Assembly: GCA_947440575.1 (NCBI GenBank)
Contig: CANETF010000021.1
Span: 1 to 36,805 of the forward strand
DNA: 36,805 bases
Source of the DNA: Verrucomicrobiaceae bacterium
Lineage (GTDB): Bacteria > Verrucomicrobiota > Verrucomicrobiia > Verrucomicrobiales > Verrucomicrobiaceae
Reading direction: 5' to 3'
The position numbers were made by a program, and so were the translations under genes. The notes beneath the pieces were generated by a model. That model ran no database searches. It saw only the letters and a list, made by a program, of their open reading frames with translations, and was not told where the DNA came from. Numbering within the stretch: position 1 is the stretch's first letter; each line of letters opens with the position of its first letter. Shown here piece by piece: positions 10,336-19,506 of the stretch.

Positions 10336-10914
10336 ATGATCACCTGCGGCTGGTGCAACACCCACTACACCTCTTGGCAAAGCCAGTGCACCTCCTGTGG
10401 CGGACCGATGCCCCCGTTGCCCGGCATGGAACTCGCCCCGCCGCCGCCTCCCACTCCACGCGTTCTCCCCAAAGGCTTCGCTCTCCGCACCCGTCTCACC
10501 GGAAACGTCGCCACCTGGGTCGGACTCATCTTCTTCACTTTCGGTTCCCTCATGGCCGTTGCCATCTTTTTTGCCTCCCCTTGGGCCACCCTCTTCCCTC
10601 TCTTCTTTGCCCTCGGGGGTTTCGGCATGCTCCGCCTCGGTCTCACCCAGGCCAACAACACCCTCCGTGCCTTTCGCTTTGGCACCGCCGTCGCAGGCCA
10701 CGTCCACTCCGTCGACCTCGATTCCAGCAACCGCATCAACGACCAATACGCCCGCAAGCTCGTTTACCATTTCCAAATCGAAAACCAACTCCACGAAGGC
10801 TCCTTCAGTTCCTTCGACTCCACCCTCTCCACCCGTCGCTCCGGCCAGCCCCTTTGGGTCCTCTACCTCCCCGAAGATCCCACCAACAACACCCTCTATC
10901 CCCCAGTGCGTTAA
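10336..10914 (+). CDS. Zinc-ribbon membrane protein, unknown function
   Basis: The 192-residue protein opens with a zinc ribbon: CGWC (Cys4, Cys7) and CTSC (Cys18, Cys21). A Pro-rich linker (PPPPPTPRVLPKG) follows, then two hydrophobic spans (about 59-81 and 84-102). A C-terminal domain with FRFGTAVAGHVHSVD and YHFQIENQLHEGSFSS resembles the small beta domains seen in DUF3592-type membrane proteins (weak resemblance). The ATG lies 15 bases beyond an AATATC stretch, with no strong ribosome site. It stands alone on the + strand between divergent and convergent neighbours. No function can be assigned. Confidence 0.8.
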   Translation: MITCGWCNTHYTSWQSQCTSCGGPMPPLPGMELAPPPPPTPRVLPKGFALRTRLTGNVATWVGLIFFTFGSLMAVAIFFASPWATLFPLFFALGGFGMLRLGLTQANNTLRAFRFGTAVAGHVHSVDLDSSNRINDQYARKLVYHFQIENQLHEGSFSSFDSTLSTRRSGQPLWVLYLPEDPTNNTLYPPVR

Positions 10915-10974
10915 ATCCCATTCGTGACCATTCGTGCCATTCGTGGTTCCAAAAAAACCGTCCCCAGTGCGTTA
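10901..10974. repeat. CCATTCGTG triple repeat flanked by 13-base direct repeats
   Basis: Three copies of CCATTCGTG (10918-10926, 10928-10936, 10937-10945) lie between the convergent zinc-ribbon and DUF1552 genes. They are flanked by identical 13-mers CCCCAGTGCGTTA at 10901-10913 and 10962-10974. The first 13-mer covers the end of the zinc-ribbon gene and the second forms the stop of the DUF1552 gene. Confidence 0.75.
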
Positions 10975-12342
10975 GATCATCTTCAGCATCTCCGTCGCAT
11001 CACCAAAGCGATCCGTCTTGCACCCCATCTCCTTCAGCAACCGAAGATGCAGATTCGACATCGGCGTGTTACTCCCCAGTTTGACATGCCGCCCAGGCTC
11101 AAAACGCCCTCCTGCCTTGCCCGCCACAATCACCGGCAGATCATCATGTCGATGCCGATTCCCATCTGACAAGCCACCACAATACACCACCATCGAGTTG
11201 TCCAGCAAACTCCCTCCCTGCACATCCTTCACCCGGTTCATCTGATCCATGTAGTAGGCAAACTGGCGCGCATAAAACAAATCGATCTTCTCAATCTTCG
11301 CGATCTTCACCGCATCCCCTTGGTGATGCGACAGACTGTGATGCCCGTCTGGCACCCCGATCTCCTTGAACGTCTGATTGCTCCCATCATGCGCCAGCAA
11401 CAACGTCGAGATCCGGGTACTGTCCGTCTGAAAGGCCAGCACCTGCATGTCCATCATCAAACGCACATGCGCCTCGTAACCCCCGGGAATCCCTTCCTCC
11501 GGCGCCTCACTCCCCGGGTCCGGTGGCGGACCAAACTTCTCCATGCTCGCAATCCGCTGTTCAATCTCCCTCACCCCCGTCAAGTACTCGTCCAGCTTGT
11601 TCTGATCATTCCTCCCCAGTTGCTTGTTCATCGCCTTCGCATCCGCCATCACAAAATCCAGAATCGACTTCTGCTTCTGCTGACGCGCCATGAACGACTT
11701 CGCTCGCTCCTCCTTGCTGCCGGATCCAAACAACCGCTCAAACACCAACCTCGGACTCGGTTCCGGCGTCGCAGGCTGCGTCTCACTCCGCCACGACAAG
11801 TTGAACTGATACGCGCATGAATACCCCGAATCACACCCCCCGGACGCTCGCACCGCATCACACGTCAATTCCAGCGACTTGAACCGCGTCGCCGCCCCCA
11901 CCTCCCTCGCCGCCACCTGATCCACCGACATCCCCAACTGAATGTCCGACCCCGATGTCTTCTTCGGCCTCGCCCCCGTCAACACCGTCGCATTCGCCCG
12001 CGCATGGTCACCTCCCCCATCCTTGCCCGCCCAACCATTCGCATGCTCAAACCCGGTGAAGATTTGCAGACTCTCCTTGTGCTTGGCAATCGGCTCCATC
12101 GTCGCACCAAACTGAAAATCCTTGCCCTCGCCCACCGGACGCCACTTGTCCAAAATCACCCCGTTCGGGATGTAAAGAAACGCCATCCGCAACGGCGCGC
12201 CAGATGCCGTCACCGCCCCTCCAGCCTCCGCCGCTGCCAACCGCATCGGCAGCAACGACTCCATCGCCGGCAAACTCAAACAAGTACCCAGCCCGCGCAA
12301 AAAGGACCGGCGGCCCATGGCTAAAGAAGAATGATTTTTCAT
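10972..12342 (-). CDS. DUF1552 (HXXSHH motif) Tat-exported protein
   Basis: The 456-residue protein belongs to the DUF1552 / HXXSHH family abundant in Planctomycetes and Verrucomicrobia. A twin-arginine signal (GRRSFLRGLG, residues 10-19, then a hydrophobic stretch ending near AAAEA) predicts folded export to the periplasm, which would fit a cofactor or metal centre. The name-giving motif appears as HSLSHH in the C-terminal half. MGRRSF at residue 9 is a possible alternative start. The gene follows the DUF1592/PSCyt1 gene with a 24-base gap on the same strand, the usual pairing for these families. Function is not established; the pairing suggests a partner of a c-type cytochrome-like protein. 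Confidence 0.9.
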   Translation of the reverse strand: MKNHSSLAMGRRSFLRGLGTCLSLPAMESLLPMRLAAAEAGGAVTASGAPLRMAFLYIPNGVILDKWRPVGEGKDFQFGATMEPIAKHKESLQIFTGFEHANGWAGKDGGGDHARANATVLTGARPKKTSGSDIQLGMSVDQVAAREVGAATRFKSLELTCDAVRASGGCDSGYSCAYQFNLSWRSETQPATPEPSPRLVFERLFGSGSKEERAKSFMARQQKQKSILDFVMADAKAMNKQLGRNDQNKLDEYLTGVREIEQRIASMEKFGPPPDPGSEAPEEGIPGGYEAHVRLMMDMQVLAFQTDSTRISTLLLAHDGSNQTFKEIGVPDGHHSLSHHQGDAVKIAKIEKIDLFYARQFAYYMDQMNRVKDVQGGSLLDNSMVVYCGGLSDGNRHRHDDLPVIVAGKAGGRFEPGRHVKLGSNTPMSNLHLRLLKEMGCKTDRFGDATEMLKMI

Positions 12343-12366
12343 GAGGTAAAAGTCTGCGGTTTCAAA

Positions 12367-14709
12367 TTACAGCGTACCGTCCCCACGGCGCTTTTGAAAA
12401 GGAACGCTTTGCACGATGCCATGGATCAATGTCCTCAGCTTGCCCCCGTTCTTCTCCAACTCCGTCGAAATCTGATCGATCGTCGGCGCATCAAAATACT
12501 CTGTCCCTCGCCCCAGCGCATACGTCAGCATCTTCGACGTGATGCACCGATAAAAATCCGCCCGCCTTGAGGTCGCCAAAATCTGATTCAACTCCGCCAC
12601 CGTCGAAAACTTCTCGCCCGTGATCAGCCGTCCCGCCGTGTCAATGACCGCCCCTCCTTCATCCTCTCGATACATCCCCGCCGCGTTGAAATTCTCCAAA
12701 GCCAGGCCCAAATCATCCATCCGCGCATGGCACGAAGCGCACAAAGCCTTCTCACGGTGCACCACCATCATCTCACGCATCGTCATCTTCTTCTTCGCCC
12801 CCTTCTTCGCCTCCTCCAAAGCCGGCACATCCGGCGGCGCAGGGGGCGCCGGTGTGTCGAGCAGATTCTCCAACACAAACAACCCCCGCTTCACCGGACT
12901 TGTCCGTGTCGGATTCGAAGTCACCACCAGCAGGCTCCCATGCGTCAGTACTCCTCCCCGGTGACTCTCCTTCGTCAAAGACACCTTCCGCATCTCATCC
13001 CCTTTCACTCCTTCAATCCCGTAATACTTCGCCAACGTCTCATTCAAAAAAGTGTAGTCCGCCGTGAACATCTCCAGCGTACTCCGGTTTTCCTTGATCA
13101 GGTTCGCAAAAAACAGCTCCGTCTCCAACTTCATCGCACGGCGCTGCTTCCCGCCAAAAACCTTGAACGCATCTCCAAGATCCTTGATCCCCAATACCCG
13201 CCTCGGATCCACATTGATCCCTTCCACATCTCGCGTCTGCAACCATTGCCCCACGAAGTTCTCCACAAACCTCCCCGCCTTCGGATCATCCAGCATCCGA
13301 TCCACCTGATCCGCCAAATTCGCCCTCAATTCCCCGCTCTCAGCCAACTCAAACAGCTCCGCATCCGGCAGCGAACTCCACAAAAAGTAAGACAACCGCG
13401 ACGCCAGCGCAAACTCATCCACCGGCACCACCTTGGCCGGATTGTTCGGCTCCGCCTGGACCTCCGCGCGAAACAAAAACCTCGGTGATGCCAGCACCGC
13501 CGTCACCGCAAATCCCACATCCTCTTCAAAGACCGTCTTCGGTTCCTTCGCCGCCCCCCCATACAACTCCATCAGTCGATTCAACGTTGCCTCATCCACA
13601 GGACGCCTAAACGCCTTGTCCGCAATTCGTCGCAAAATCTCCCTCGCATAGGCTTCCCGCTCCGCCGGTTCTTTCGGCGCGCCTCCCTTGTAAAACACCC
13701 GATAATAATCCTTCGGATACACCTTCACTCTTCCATCCAGCGGCCCGGTCATCGTGACGCGATTCACCACCAAGGTCAGTGCTTTTTCACCCTCCAATGG
13801 CTTCTCCGTCTCCTTCGTCACCAACGCAATCCGGTTCTCTCCCTCGGTCAGTTTCACCTTCGTTGAAAACTTCACACTTTTCCGATTATCCCATCCCAGC
13901 GATTCCACATCCACCTCGGCTCCATTCACCTTCAACCCCAACGTCGCCGCATGGTTCGTCGCCTCTTCCGACCCCGTCGTTTGAAAATCAATCGTCACCT
14001 GATACTCGCCCGCATGCTCCACCACCTTCTTCCTTGTCACCTCAGTCGGCTGACTGAATGGCAGCCATTTCCCCGTCTTTTTCAGCGGCGCCGGCGCCTT
14101 GAACTCATCTCCTCCGATCACAATCTTTGGCATCTCAGCCTTCTGCGGTTTCAAAGCCACTTCCACAATCTTCCGCGCCGCATCCAGATACTTCTCCATC
14201 AGCATCGGCGAAATCGACAGCACATCGCCAATCGTGTCGAATCCATACCCCGTGTCATCCGGTGGCAAGGCATCCTCCACATTGAAATCCACCCCCAGCA
14301 TGTCCTCCACCGTGTTCTTGTACTCCTGCCGATTCATCCGCCGAATCGTCACCCGCCCCGGATCCGGATTCGCCGGGTCCAACTGGAACACATTCCGCTC
14401 AATCCACCCCGCCAACTTAGCCCGCTCCGCATCCAACGGCTGCTCTTTGTCCGCCGGTGGCATCAAATGGGACCGCAAATTGTCCCACACCCGCAGCCAA
14501 ACTTCCCGGTCCTCCAAATGCGCGCTCAACGACTCATAAGAATCCATGCTGAAATCCCCCTTATCCACCCCGTCCGCGTGACAATCATAACAATACGTCG
14601 ACAACAACGGCTCGACCGTTTTGCGAAAATCCTCCTCCACAGTCGCAACTGCCCCCGCCGGCAACGCCAGCAACCACCAACCAATCGAAGTGACAAAAAT
14701 AGACCTCAT
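12367..14709 (-). CDS. PSCyt1/DUF1587/DUF1592/DUF1588/DUF1585 periplasmic protein
   Basis: The 780-residue exported protein starts with a signal peptide (MRSIFVTSIGWWLLALPAGAVA). A planctomycete-type cytochrome C domain follows with CYDCH at residues 40-44. Next comes DUF1587 (RRMNRQEYKNTVEDMLGVDF), a middle carbohydrate-binding-like beta region, DUF1595 (LRRIADKAFRRPVDEATLNRL), DUF1592 (FALASRLSYFLWSSLPDAEL), DUF1588 with a second CxxCH (CASCHARMDD, 657-661) and C-terminal DUF1585 (MLTYALGRGTEYFD). This is the complete family order. ATG at 14709 is preferred over TTG two codons earlier. It is the first gene of a pair with the DUF1552 gene. The two CxxCH sites suggest heme attachment, but substrate and activity are unknown. 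Confidence 0.92.
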   Translation of the reverse strand: MRSIFVTSIGWWLLALPAGAVATVEEDFRKTVEPLLSTYCYDCHADGVDKGDFSMDSYESLSAHLEDREVWLRVWDNLRSHLMPPADKEQPLDAERAKLAGWIERNVFQLDPANPDPGRVTIRRMNRQEYKNTVEDMLGVDFNVEDALPPDDTGYGFDTIGDVLSISPMLMEKYLDAARKIVEVALKPQKAEMPKIVIGGDEFKAPAPLKKTGKWLPFSQPTEVTRKKVVEHAGEYQVTIDFQTTGSEEATNHAATLGLKVNGAEVDVESLGWDNRKSVKFSTKVKLTEGENRIALVTKETEKPLEGEKALTLVVNRVTMTGPLDGRVKVYPKDYYRVFYKGGAPKEPAEREAYAREILRRIADKAFRRPVDEATLNRLMELYGGAAKEPKTVFEEDVGFAVTAVLASPRFLFRAEVQAEPNNPAKVVPVDEFALASRLSYFLWSSLPDAELFELAESGELRANLADQVDRMLDDPKAGRFVENFVGQWLQTRDVEGINVDPRRVLGIKDLGDAFKVFGGKQRRAMKLETELFFANLIKENRSTLEMFTADYTFLNETLAKYYGIEGVKGDEMRKVSLTKESHRGGVLTHGSLLVVTSNPTRTSPVKRGLFVLENLLDTPAPPAPPDVPALEEAKKGAKKKMTMREMMVVHREKALCASCHARMDDLGLALENFNAAGMYREDEGGAVIDTAGRLITGEKFSTVAELNQILATSRRADFYRCITSKMLTYALGRGTEYFDAPTIDQISTELEKNGGKLRTLIHGIVQSVPFQKRRGDGTL

Positions 14710-14793
14710 GCTCAATCAATAGGACCCGAAGCCCCATAGACAGAACGTTTCAGAAAGCCAAAAACTACCACCAATCTCACCCAGTTCCCCCAC

Positions 14794-16077
14794 TTATGCT
14801 CCACCACTACCCTCAGCAGTCTCTTCCGATTTCTGCACGCTGATCACTGACTCCCCCCTCCCCAACCGCGCCGCATAAAAACCGTCACTTCCCGGCGACT
14901 GCCCTGGACGAATGTGCAACTCCTCCTCCATCACCCACTCGCCCGCATGCGCCGCCAAAAACTTCTCCACCTGCCGCTCATTCTCCGCCGGCAAGATACT
15001 GCACGTCGCATACACCAGCTTCCCCCCAGGCCTCACCAGTTTGGCATGGCTCTCCAAAATCTCCGCCTGCACCACCGTCAGCCTCTCGATCTCCTCCAAA
15101 CTCAGCTTCCACTTCGCGTCCGGATTCCGCCGCACCACGCCAAGTCCCGAACACGGCACATCCAGCAGCACCCGGTCAAACCCACCCGCCAGCCGCTTCA
15201 AAGTCTTGCTCCCCTCGATCAACCGCGTCTCCACGCAGTCCACCTTCGCCCGCCGCGCCCGCTTCCTCAGTTCATCCAGCTTCCACTGGTGCACATCCAT
15301 TGCTAGCAACCGCCCCTTGTTCTGCATCAACGCCGCCAAATGCAGCGTCTTCCCCCCGCCACCCGCACACGAGTCCACCACCCGCATCCCCGGCTCCACC
15401 TGTAGCAATGGCGCGATCTTCTGCGACCCCGCATCCTGCACCTCAAATAGCCCTGCCTTGAACGGCGCGCTCGAAAACACCTGCTTCCGCTCCCTCAACT
15501 TCAATGCCCCCGCAAATCCCTTGATCGCCACCGCCTCGATCTCCTCCGCCGCCAGCATCGCAATCACCTCCTCCTCAGTCGCCCGCGTCAAATTCACCCG
15601 CAAAAACACCGGCGCTTGCTCATTCATCGCCTTCCGCGTGTCCTTCCACGCCGCCCCCAACTCCGCCTCGCCCAACTGATCCAGCCAGTCCGGCAGCGAC
15701 GCACGCACCGCCGGTGCCACCTTGTTCTCCATCCGCCCCAACACCGCATCCACCTTCACGCCCTTCGTCTCGTCAAAACCCGGCCCTTCGTTCCCTTGTG
15801 AAATCCAATACGACGCCCACACCGCCCACAACTGCCGATCCGTCATCCCCGCCGTATCCGCCAGCGTCGCATCATTAAACCCCGCCAAATGCCAATACCA
15901 CCGCCACCAGCGCACCACATCATAGACCGACTCCGCAAACAACTTCCGGTCCCGCGCCCCCCACTTCGGCCGCTCCTTGAACGTCTTCTCAATCACCCGA
16001 TCCGCATACCGCCCCTCCACGAAGACCTCGCGAAGAGCCGAAATGATTTGAGCAACAAGATGGTAATGAAGACGCAC
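14794..16077 (-). CDS. RsmB/NOP-family RNA (cytosine-5) methyltransferase
   Basis: This 427-residue SAM-dependent enzyme probably methylates 16S rRNA (RsmB makes m5C967). The N-terminal about 150 residues are helical and NusB/RsmB-like. Motif I reads DSCAGGGGKTLHLA (about 235-248). Motif IV, DVPCSGLGVVRRNPDAKW, supplies Cys309, and motif VI, YATCSILPAENE, supplies Cys359, the release and nucleophilic cysteines. GTG at 16077 is the only sensible start; GGGAGG directly abuts it, so the spacing is unusually short. The C-terminus ends in a short acidic tail. It is not obviously part of an operon. RsmB versus RsmF cannot be settled by eye. Confidence 0.9.
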   Translation of the reverse strand: MRLHYHLVAQIISALREVFVEGRYADRVIEKTFKERPKWGARDRKLFAESVYDVVRWWRWYWHLAGFNDATLADTAGMTDRQLWAVWASYWISQGNEGPGFDETKGVKVDAVLGRMENKVAPAVRASLPDWLDQLGEAELGAAWKDTRKAMNEQAPVFLRVNLTRATEEEVIAMLAAEEIEAVAIKGFAGALKLRERKQVFSSAPFKAGLFEVQDAGSQKIAPLLQVEPGMRVVDSCAGGGGKTLHLAALMQNKGRLLAMDVHQWKLDELRKRARRAKVDCVETRLIEGSKTLKRLAGGFDRVLLDVPCSGLGVVRRNPDAKWKLSLEEIERLTVVQAEILESHAKLVRPGGKLVYATCSILPAENERQVEKFLAAHAGEWVMEEELHIRPGQSPGSDGFYAARLGRGESVISVQKSEETAEGSGGA

Positions 16078-16122
16078 CCTCCCAACAACACCAGCCTTGG
16101 CAGCATTTCAAGCCCTACCCAC

Positions 16123-19100
16123 TCACTTCCCCAGCAGAAACGCCAGCAAATCACTCATCTGCTCCTTCGTGATCGCTGCTTCCAGACCATCCGGCATCAG
16201 CGTCCTGTCCAGCGACTTCATCTCCTTAATATCACTACGGGAGATCGTCTCCTTCGCTCCACCCATCATCGCCAACACGACGGAATCGCTCGTCTCGCTT
16301 TGAATGAGTCCGCTGAGCGCCCGGCCGTCCTTGGTTTCAATCGCATAGGCGCTCCAACGGGCCTCAAACATTCGATTGGGATCAAGTATGTCCGAAAGCA
16401 ACCCCTCCGGCGGCTTCACTTTCACATCCGAAAGCGGCGGACCCACATCCACTCCCATCGCGCCGTGCTTATGACAGGCGATGCAGATGCTGGCAAAAAC
16501 CTGCTCACCCCGTTTGGCATCGCCCAGCGTTTTGGCAGCCTCCAGATAGGCCGTCACCACCCCTGCCCGATCCCCACTCGCCTCACCAAAAAGCTTCTTC
16601 GCCAGCACCGCCATCTCCCCCGCCCCTCGCTGATACTTCCACCGAGTCTCCACATCCACCCACGCCGTCGGAAACTCGCCCTTCTCCATCCGCTTGAATA
16701 GCGCCAACGCCGTGGTCGCATTCCCCGTCAAAATCGGCACCAACTCCCGCTTCACCGCCGGCCCCACCTTCGGCAGCAACTCATAAATCAACGGTGCCGT
16801 GCTCGTCGCCGCAAACCGCTTCAACAACGTCACCGCCGCCCCGCTCAGTTCCGCAGACGGGTTGCCCGTAAGCAGCCCCCGCATCACCGGCTCCACTGCC
16901 CCCCACTTCCGCGAACCCAACAGCGGTAGCACCGCCAATCGCTGCTCCAAAGGCGCCTTCGCATCCATCACAATCGCATCAATCTTCGACTGCAACGCTC
17001 CAATCTCACGCTCCGCCTCCGCATGCCCTTTCGGCAGCTTTGCAAGCCCCTGCAACAAGGCCGGCTTCCACCACAACAACTCCCCTGGCTGCCTCTGCAA
17101 CAGAGCCAAAGCTGCCTTCAAATCTTCCACCTCCCCATCCGCCACCGCACCCGCCGCAAAAGCGCGCACCGTGCCACTTCGAACTTCAGAAAACGTACCA
17201 AAGAACTCGTCGCCCAGCAACCCAAGGATGTGCCCCATCCGCTTGCCCGCAGCCGACCCCACCATCTTGGCCATCCAAGCATCGTCCGCATGTTTCGTAA
17301 GAATCCCAGCCAGCTCCCCCGCATCCGAGATTGTCGGAATCCGCAAAAAAAGCGCACGCTCAGCATGCTCCTCAGCCACTGGGAGTGACGGCATCTTGCC
17401 GTCACCTTGCCCAAGTTTTAACCAACCTCCCTTCGTCCCCTTCGGCACCACCCGCCAAATCCGCCCCTCATTCTCCCCCTGCCTCATGTCATGCGTCTTC
17501 ACAAATTCCTCCGGAAAAAACCGCGCATGATCAATCCACCGCCGGTAAATATCACAAATGTAGATCGCCCCGTCCGGCCCCGTCGTAAAATTCACCGGCC
17601 GGCTCCACTCATCCCCACTCCGAAAAAACTCCGTCCGCTCCCCCACCCGCGTCGCCTTCAACGACGCCCCATTCGGCTCCACCCGATACCGCGTCACCAA
17701 CTGCCCCGTCGGATCCGGCACAAACACGTTGTTCCTCAACTCCGGCATCAATCCCCCCCGATACACCCCCAGCCCCGAACATGCCGTGTTCGTCCCCGCA
17801 TGCGCATCCGCCGTCGTATGCGTGATCTTCAGCGGATACACCCGCGTCGCCGCTCCCGGCAGCGCGATGTCCTCATAGTTTTGCGTGATCCCCGCATGCG
17901 GATTCCGCAGCATCGTCTCATAAGGCATCACCGTGAACATCACCGGGTTCCGATTCGAACAGTAAAAGTGATGCCCCCAATCATCAAACGCCCCCCCATA
18001 CTGTCCCTTGCCCCCCGTCGGCGTGATCTCCCCCGTCTTCGGGTTCCACTTGAAATTGGACCCCGGCACCCCCACCACCTTGTCCGGCGCGTCCGCAGGA
18101 TAAATCTCCTTCGCTTCTAACCCATTGTTGAAGTGCACACAACCATCCGGACCCCACCTCGGCGCACTCACCTGAAGCTGGCTATGCTTCGGATTAAACC
18201 CCCGAATCAACGGCTTCATCACATCCGCCACATCATCTCCACTGCTGTCCTTCAAAAACAAAATCTGCGATCGTGTCGTCGCAATCAACCCACCATCAAA
18301 AGGCAGCAACCCCTGCACATTGTCCAGGTGATCCGCAAATGTCACCGCCTTGTCCATCCGCCCATCACCATCCTCATCCGTTAGCATCTGGATCCGCGAT
18401 AGCCACGGATCCCCAGCCTTCGGCGGTCCCAGCGGATAGTCCCGCATGTCCGCCACAAACATCCGACCCTTCTCATCCCACGTGCACTCCACCGGATCTA
18501 GCACCAGCGGCTCGCTTGCCACCAACTGCACCTCATAGGGCCCATCCAACTGGATCAACTTCATCGACTCCTCCGCACTCAACGCCCGCTCCTGCCCATC
18601 CCGCACCGTCACGTCACTCCCCCCACTCGCCTGAATCGCACTCCATTTCTCCTCAAACGCTCCCAGCGGCCACAACTCATACCGCCGCACGATCATCTCC
18701 GCTCCCTCCGTCTGCAAAAGCACCTTCCCCTCGCTCGGCTTGCAATCAAACGCCTCATTCACCAAAGCTCCATTCACAAAATACTGCAGCGTGTCCCCCT
18801 TGGCGATCACCTCCAATCGATTCCACTCCCCCGCCGGCGACTCAACATCTTCCCGACCTCGAAACCCTACCCGATCCGCCCAGTCCTCATCACGCCCCTT
18901 CCAATTGATCCGCCCCTTCGTCACCACCTGCCTCGGCTCCCCTTTCTTCCAAATCTTCTCCTTATCCCGATCCAATCCAAACTCCGCAGACAGCGATGTC
19001 GTCAACTCGGTCCCATCCGCCAGCTTCGGCGACAGCACCAGAATATCCCCCACTCCACCCTCAATGATCTGCGCCTCAATGCTCGCCATCCATGTCCCTC

Positions 19101-19461
19101 CATAAGCCCCGTGCGGACCATACCCATGCAAAAGCACCCCATTGTCCTTCGCCTTCTTCTCCCGCGCTCCCCAAGTCTTGGTGCCCCACTTGAACTCCAG
19201 TACAAGATGATAATCGCGATAAGCCTTCTTCGTCCCGACATAGCCATACCCACGCCCACTCACGTTCAAAGCGCCGTCACTCCCGAACGTCCAGACATCC
19301 TTCGGATCATCATGAAAATCCATCGTCGGATTCAAATGAAACTCCACCTCCCCTGCCTTGATCACCTCAAGCAGATCCACCTTCTGCGTCACCACCTCCC
19401 CAGCCCAAGTGCTCACAACCCAAAGCCCAGCCAAGAATGTGCCCAATATCAATCGATCCAT
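16123..19461 (-). CDS. DUF1080 + PVC-type dehydrogenase + CxxCH cytochrome fusion
   Basis: The 1112-residue exported protein has a short signal peptide (MDRLILGTFLAGLWVVSTWAG). A DUF1080 / 3-keto-disaccharide hydrolase-type domain (about 40-270; VLLHGYGPHGAYGGTW) comes first. A Pirellula/Verrucomicrobium-type beta-propeller (TIGR02604 type; LVLDPVECTWDEKGRMFVADM, about 320-680) follows, then an alpha-helical HEAT-like stretch (about 700-960), then a c-type heme domain with CIACH (993-997) and a likely axial Met1089 (TLMPDG). It may couple oxidation of a sugar or similar substrate to a periplasmic electron carrier (inference). A palindromic repeat sits in frame at about residues 686-692. The ATG at 19461 is clear. 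thrH lies 45 bases upstream on the same strand. Confidence 0.93.
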   Translation of the reverse strand: MDRLILGTFLAGLWVVSTWAGEVVTQKVDLLEVIKAGEVEFHLNPTMDFHDDPKDVWTFGSDGALNVSGRGYGYVGTKKAYRDYHLVLEFKWGTKTWGAREKKAKDNGVLLHGYGPHGAYGGTWMASIEAQIIEGGVGDILVLSPKLADGTELTTSLSAEFGLDRDKEKIWKKGEPRQVVTKGRINWKGRDEDWADRVGFRGREDVESPAGEWNRLEVIAKGDTLQYFVNGALVNEAFDCKPSEGKVLLQTEGAEMIVRRYELWPLGAFEEKWSAIQASGGSDVTVRDGQERALSAEESMKLIQLDGPYEVQLVASEPLVLDPVECTWDEKGRMFVADMRDYPLGPPKAGDPWLSRIQMLTDEDGDGRMDKAVTFADHLDNVQGLLPFDGGLIATTRSQILFLKDSSGDDVADVMKPLIRGFNPKHSQLQVSAPRWGPDGCVHFNNGLEAKEIYPADAPDKVVGVPGSNFKWNPKTGEITPTGGKGQYGGAFDDWGHHFYCSNRNPVMFTVMPYETMLRNPHAGITQNYEDIALPGAATRVYPLKITHTTADAHAGTNTACSGLGVYRGGLMPELRNNVFVPDPTGQLVTRYRVEPNGASLKATRVGERTEFFRSGDEWSRPVNFTTGPDGAIYICDIYRRWIDHARFFPEEFVKTHDMRQGENEGRIWRVVPKGTKGGWLKLGQGDGKMPSLPVAEEHAERALFLRIPTISDAGELAGILTKHADDAWMAKMVGSAAGKRMGHILGLLGDEFFGTFSEVRSGTVRAFAAGAVADGEVEDLKAALALLQRQPGELLWWKPALLQGLAKLPKGHAEAEREIGALQSKIDAIVMDAKAPLEQRLAVLPLLGSRKWGAVEPVMRGLLTGNPSAELSGAAVTLLKRFAATSTAPLIYELLPKVGPAVKRELVPILTGNATTALALFKRMEKGEFPTAWVDVETRWKYQRGAGEMAVLAKKLFGEASGDRAGVVTAYLEAAKTLGDAKRGEQVFASICIACHKHGAMGVDVGPPLSDVKVKPPEGLLSDILDPNRMFEARWSAYAIETKDGRALSGLIQSETSDSVVLAMMGGAKETISRSDIKEMKSLDRTLMPDGLEAAITKEQMSDLLAFLLGK
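17385..17405. repeat. In-frame 3-base-loop palindrome inside the cytochrome fusion gene
   Basis: GTGACGGCA, loop TCT, TGCCGTCAC is a perfect 9-bp stem within the coding sequence, read on the - strand as part of GDGKMPSLPV. An almost identical palindrome with one compensatory pair change lies between genes at 24192-24212, and the same loop and outer GTG...CAC occur at 4414-4434. Confidence 0.9.
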
Positions 19462-19506
19462 AACACACCCATACGCACCTCAACCCGCTGGGATTTCAAC
19501 GCGAGC

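Noticed and set aside
16078..16122. Possible alternative start further upstream for the RsmB-like gene
   Set aside because: No start codon lies in frame just upstream; the GTG at 16077 is kept even though GGGAGG is directly adjacent.
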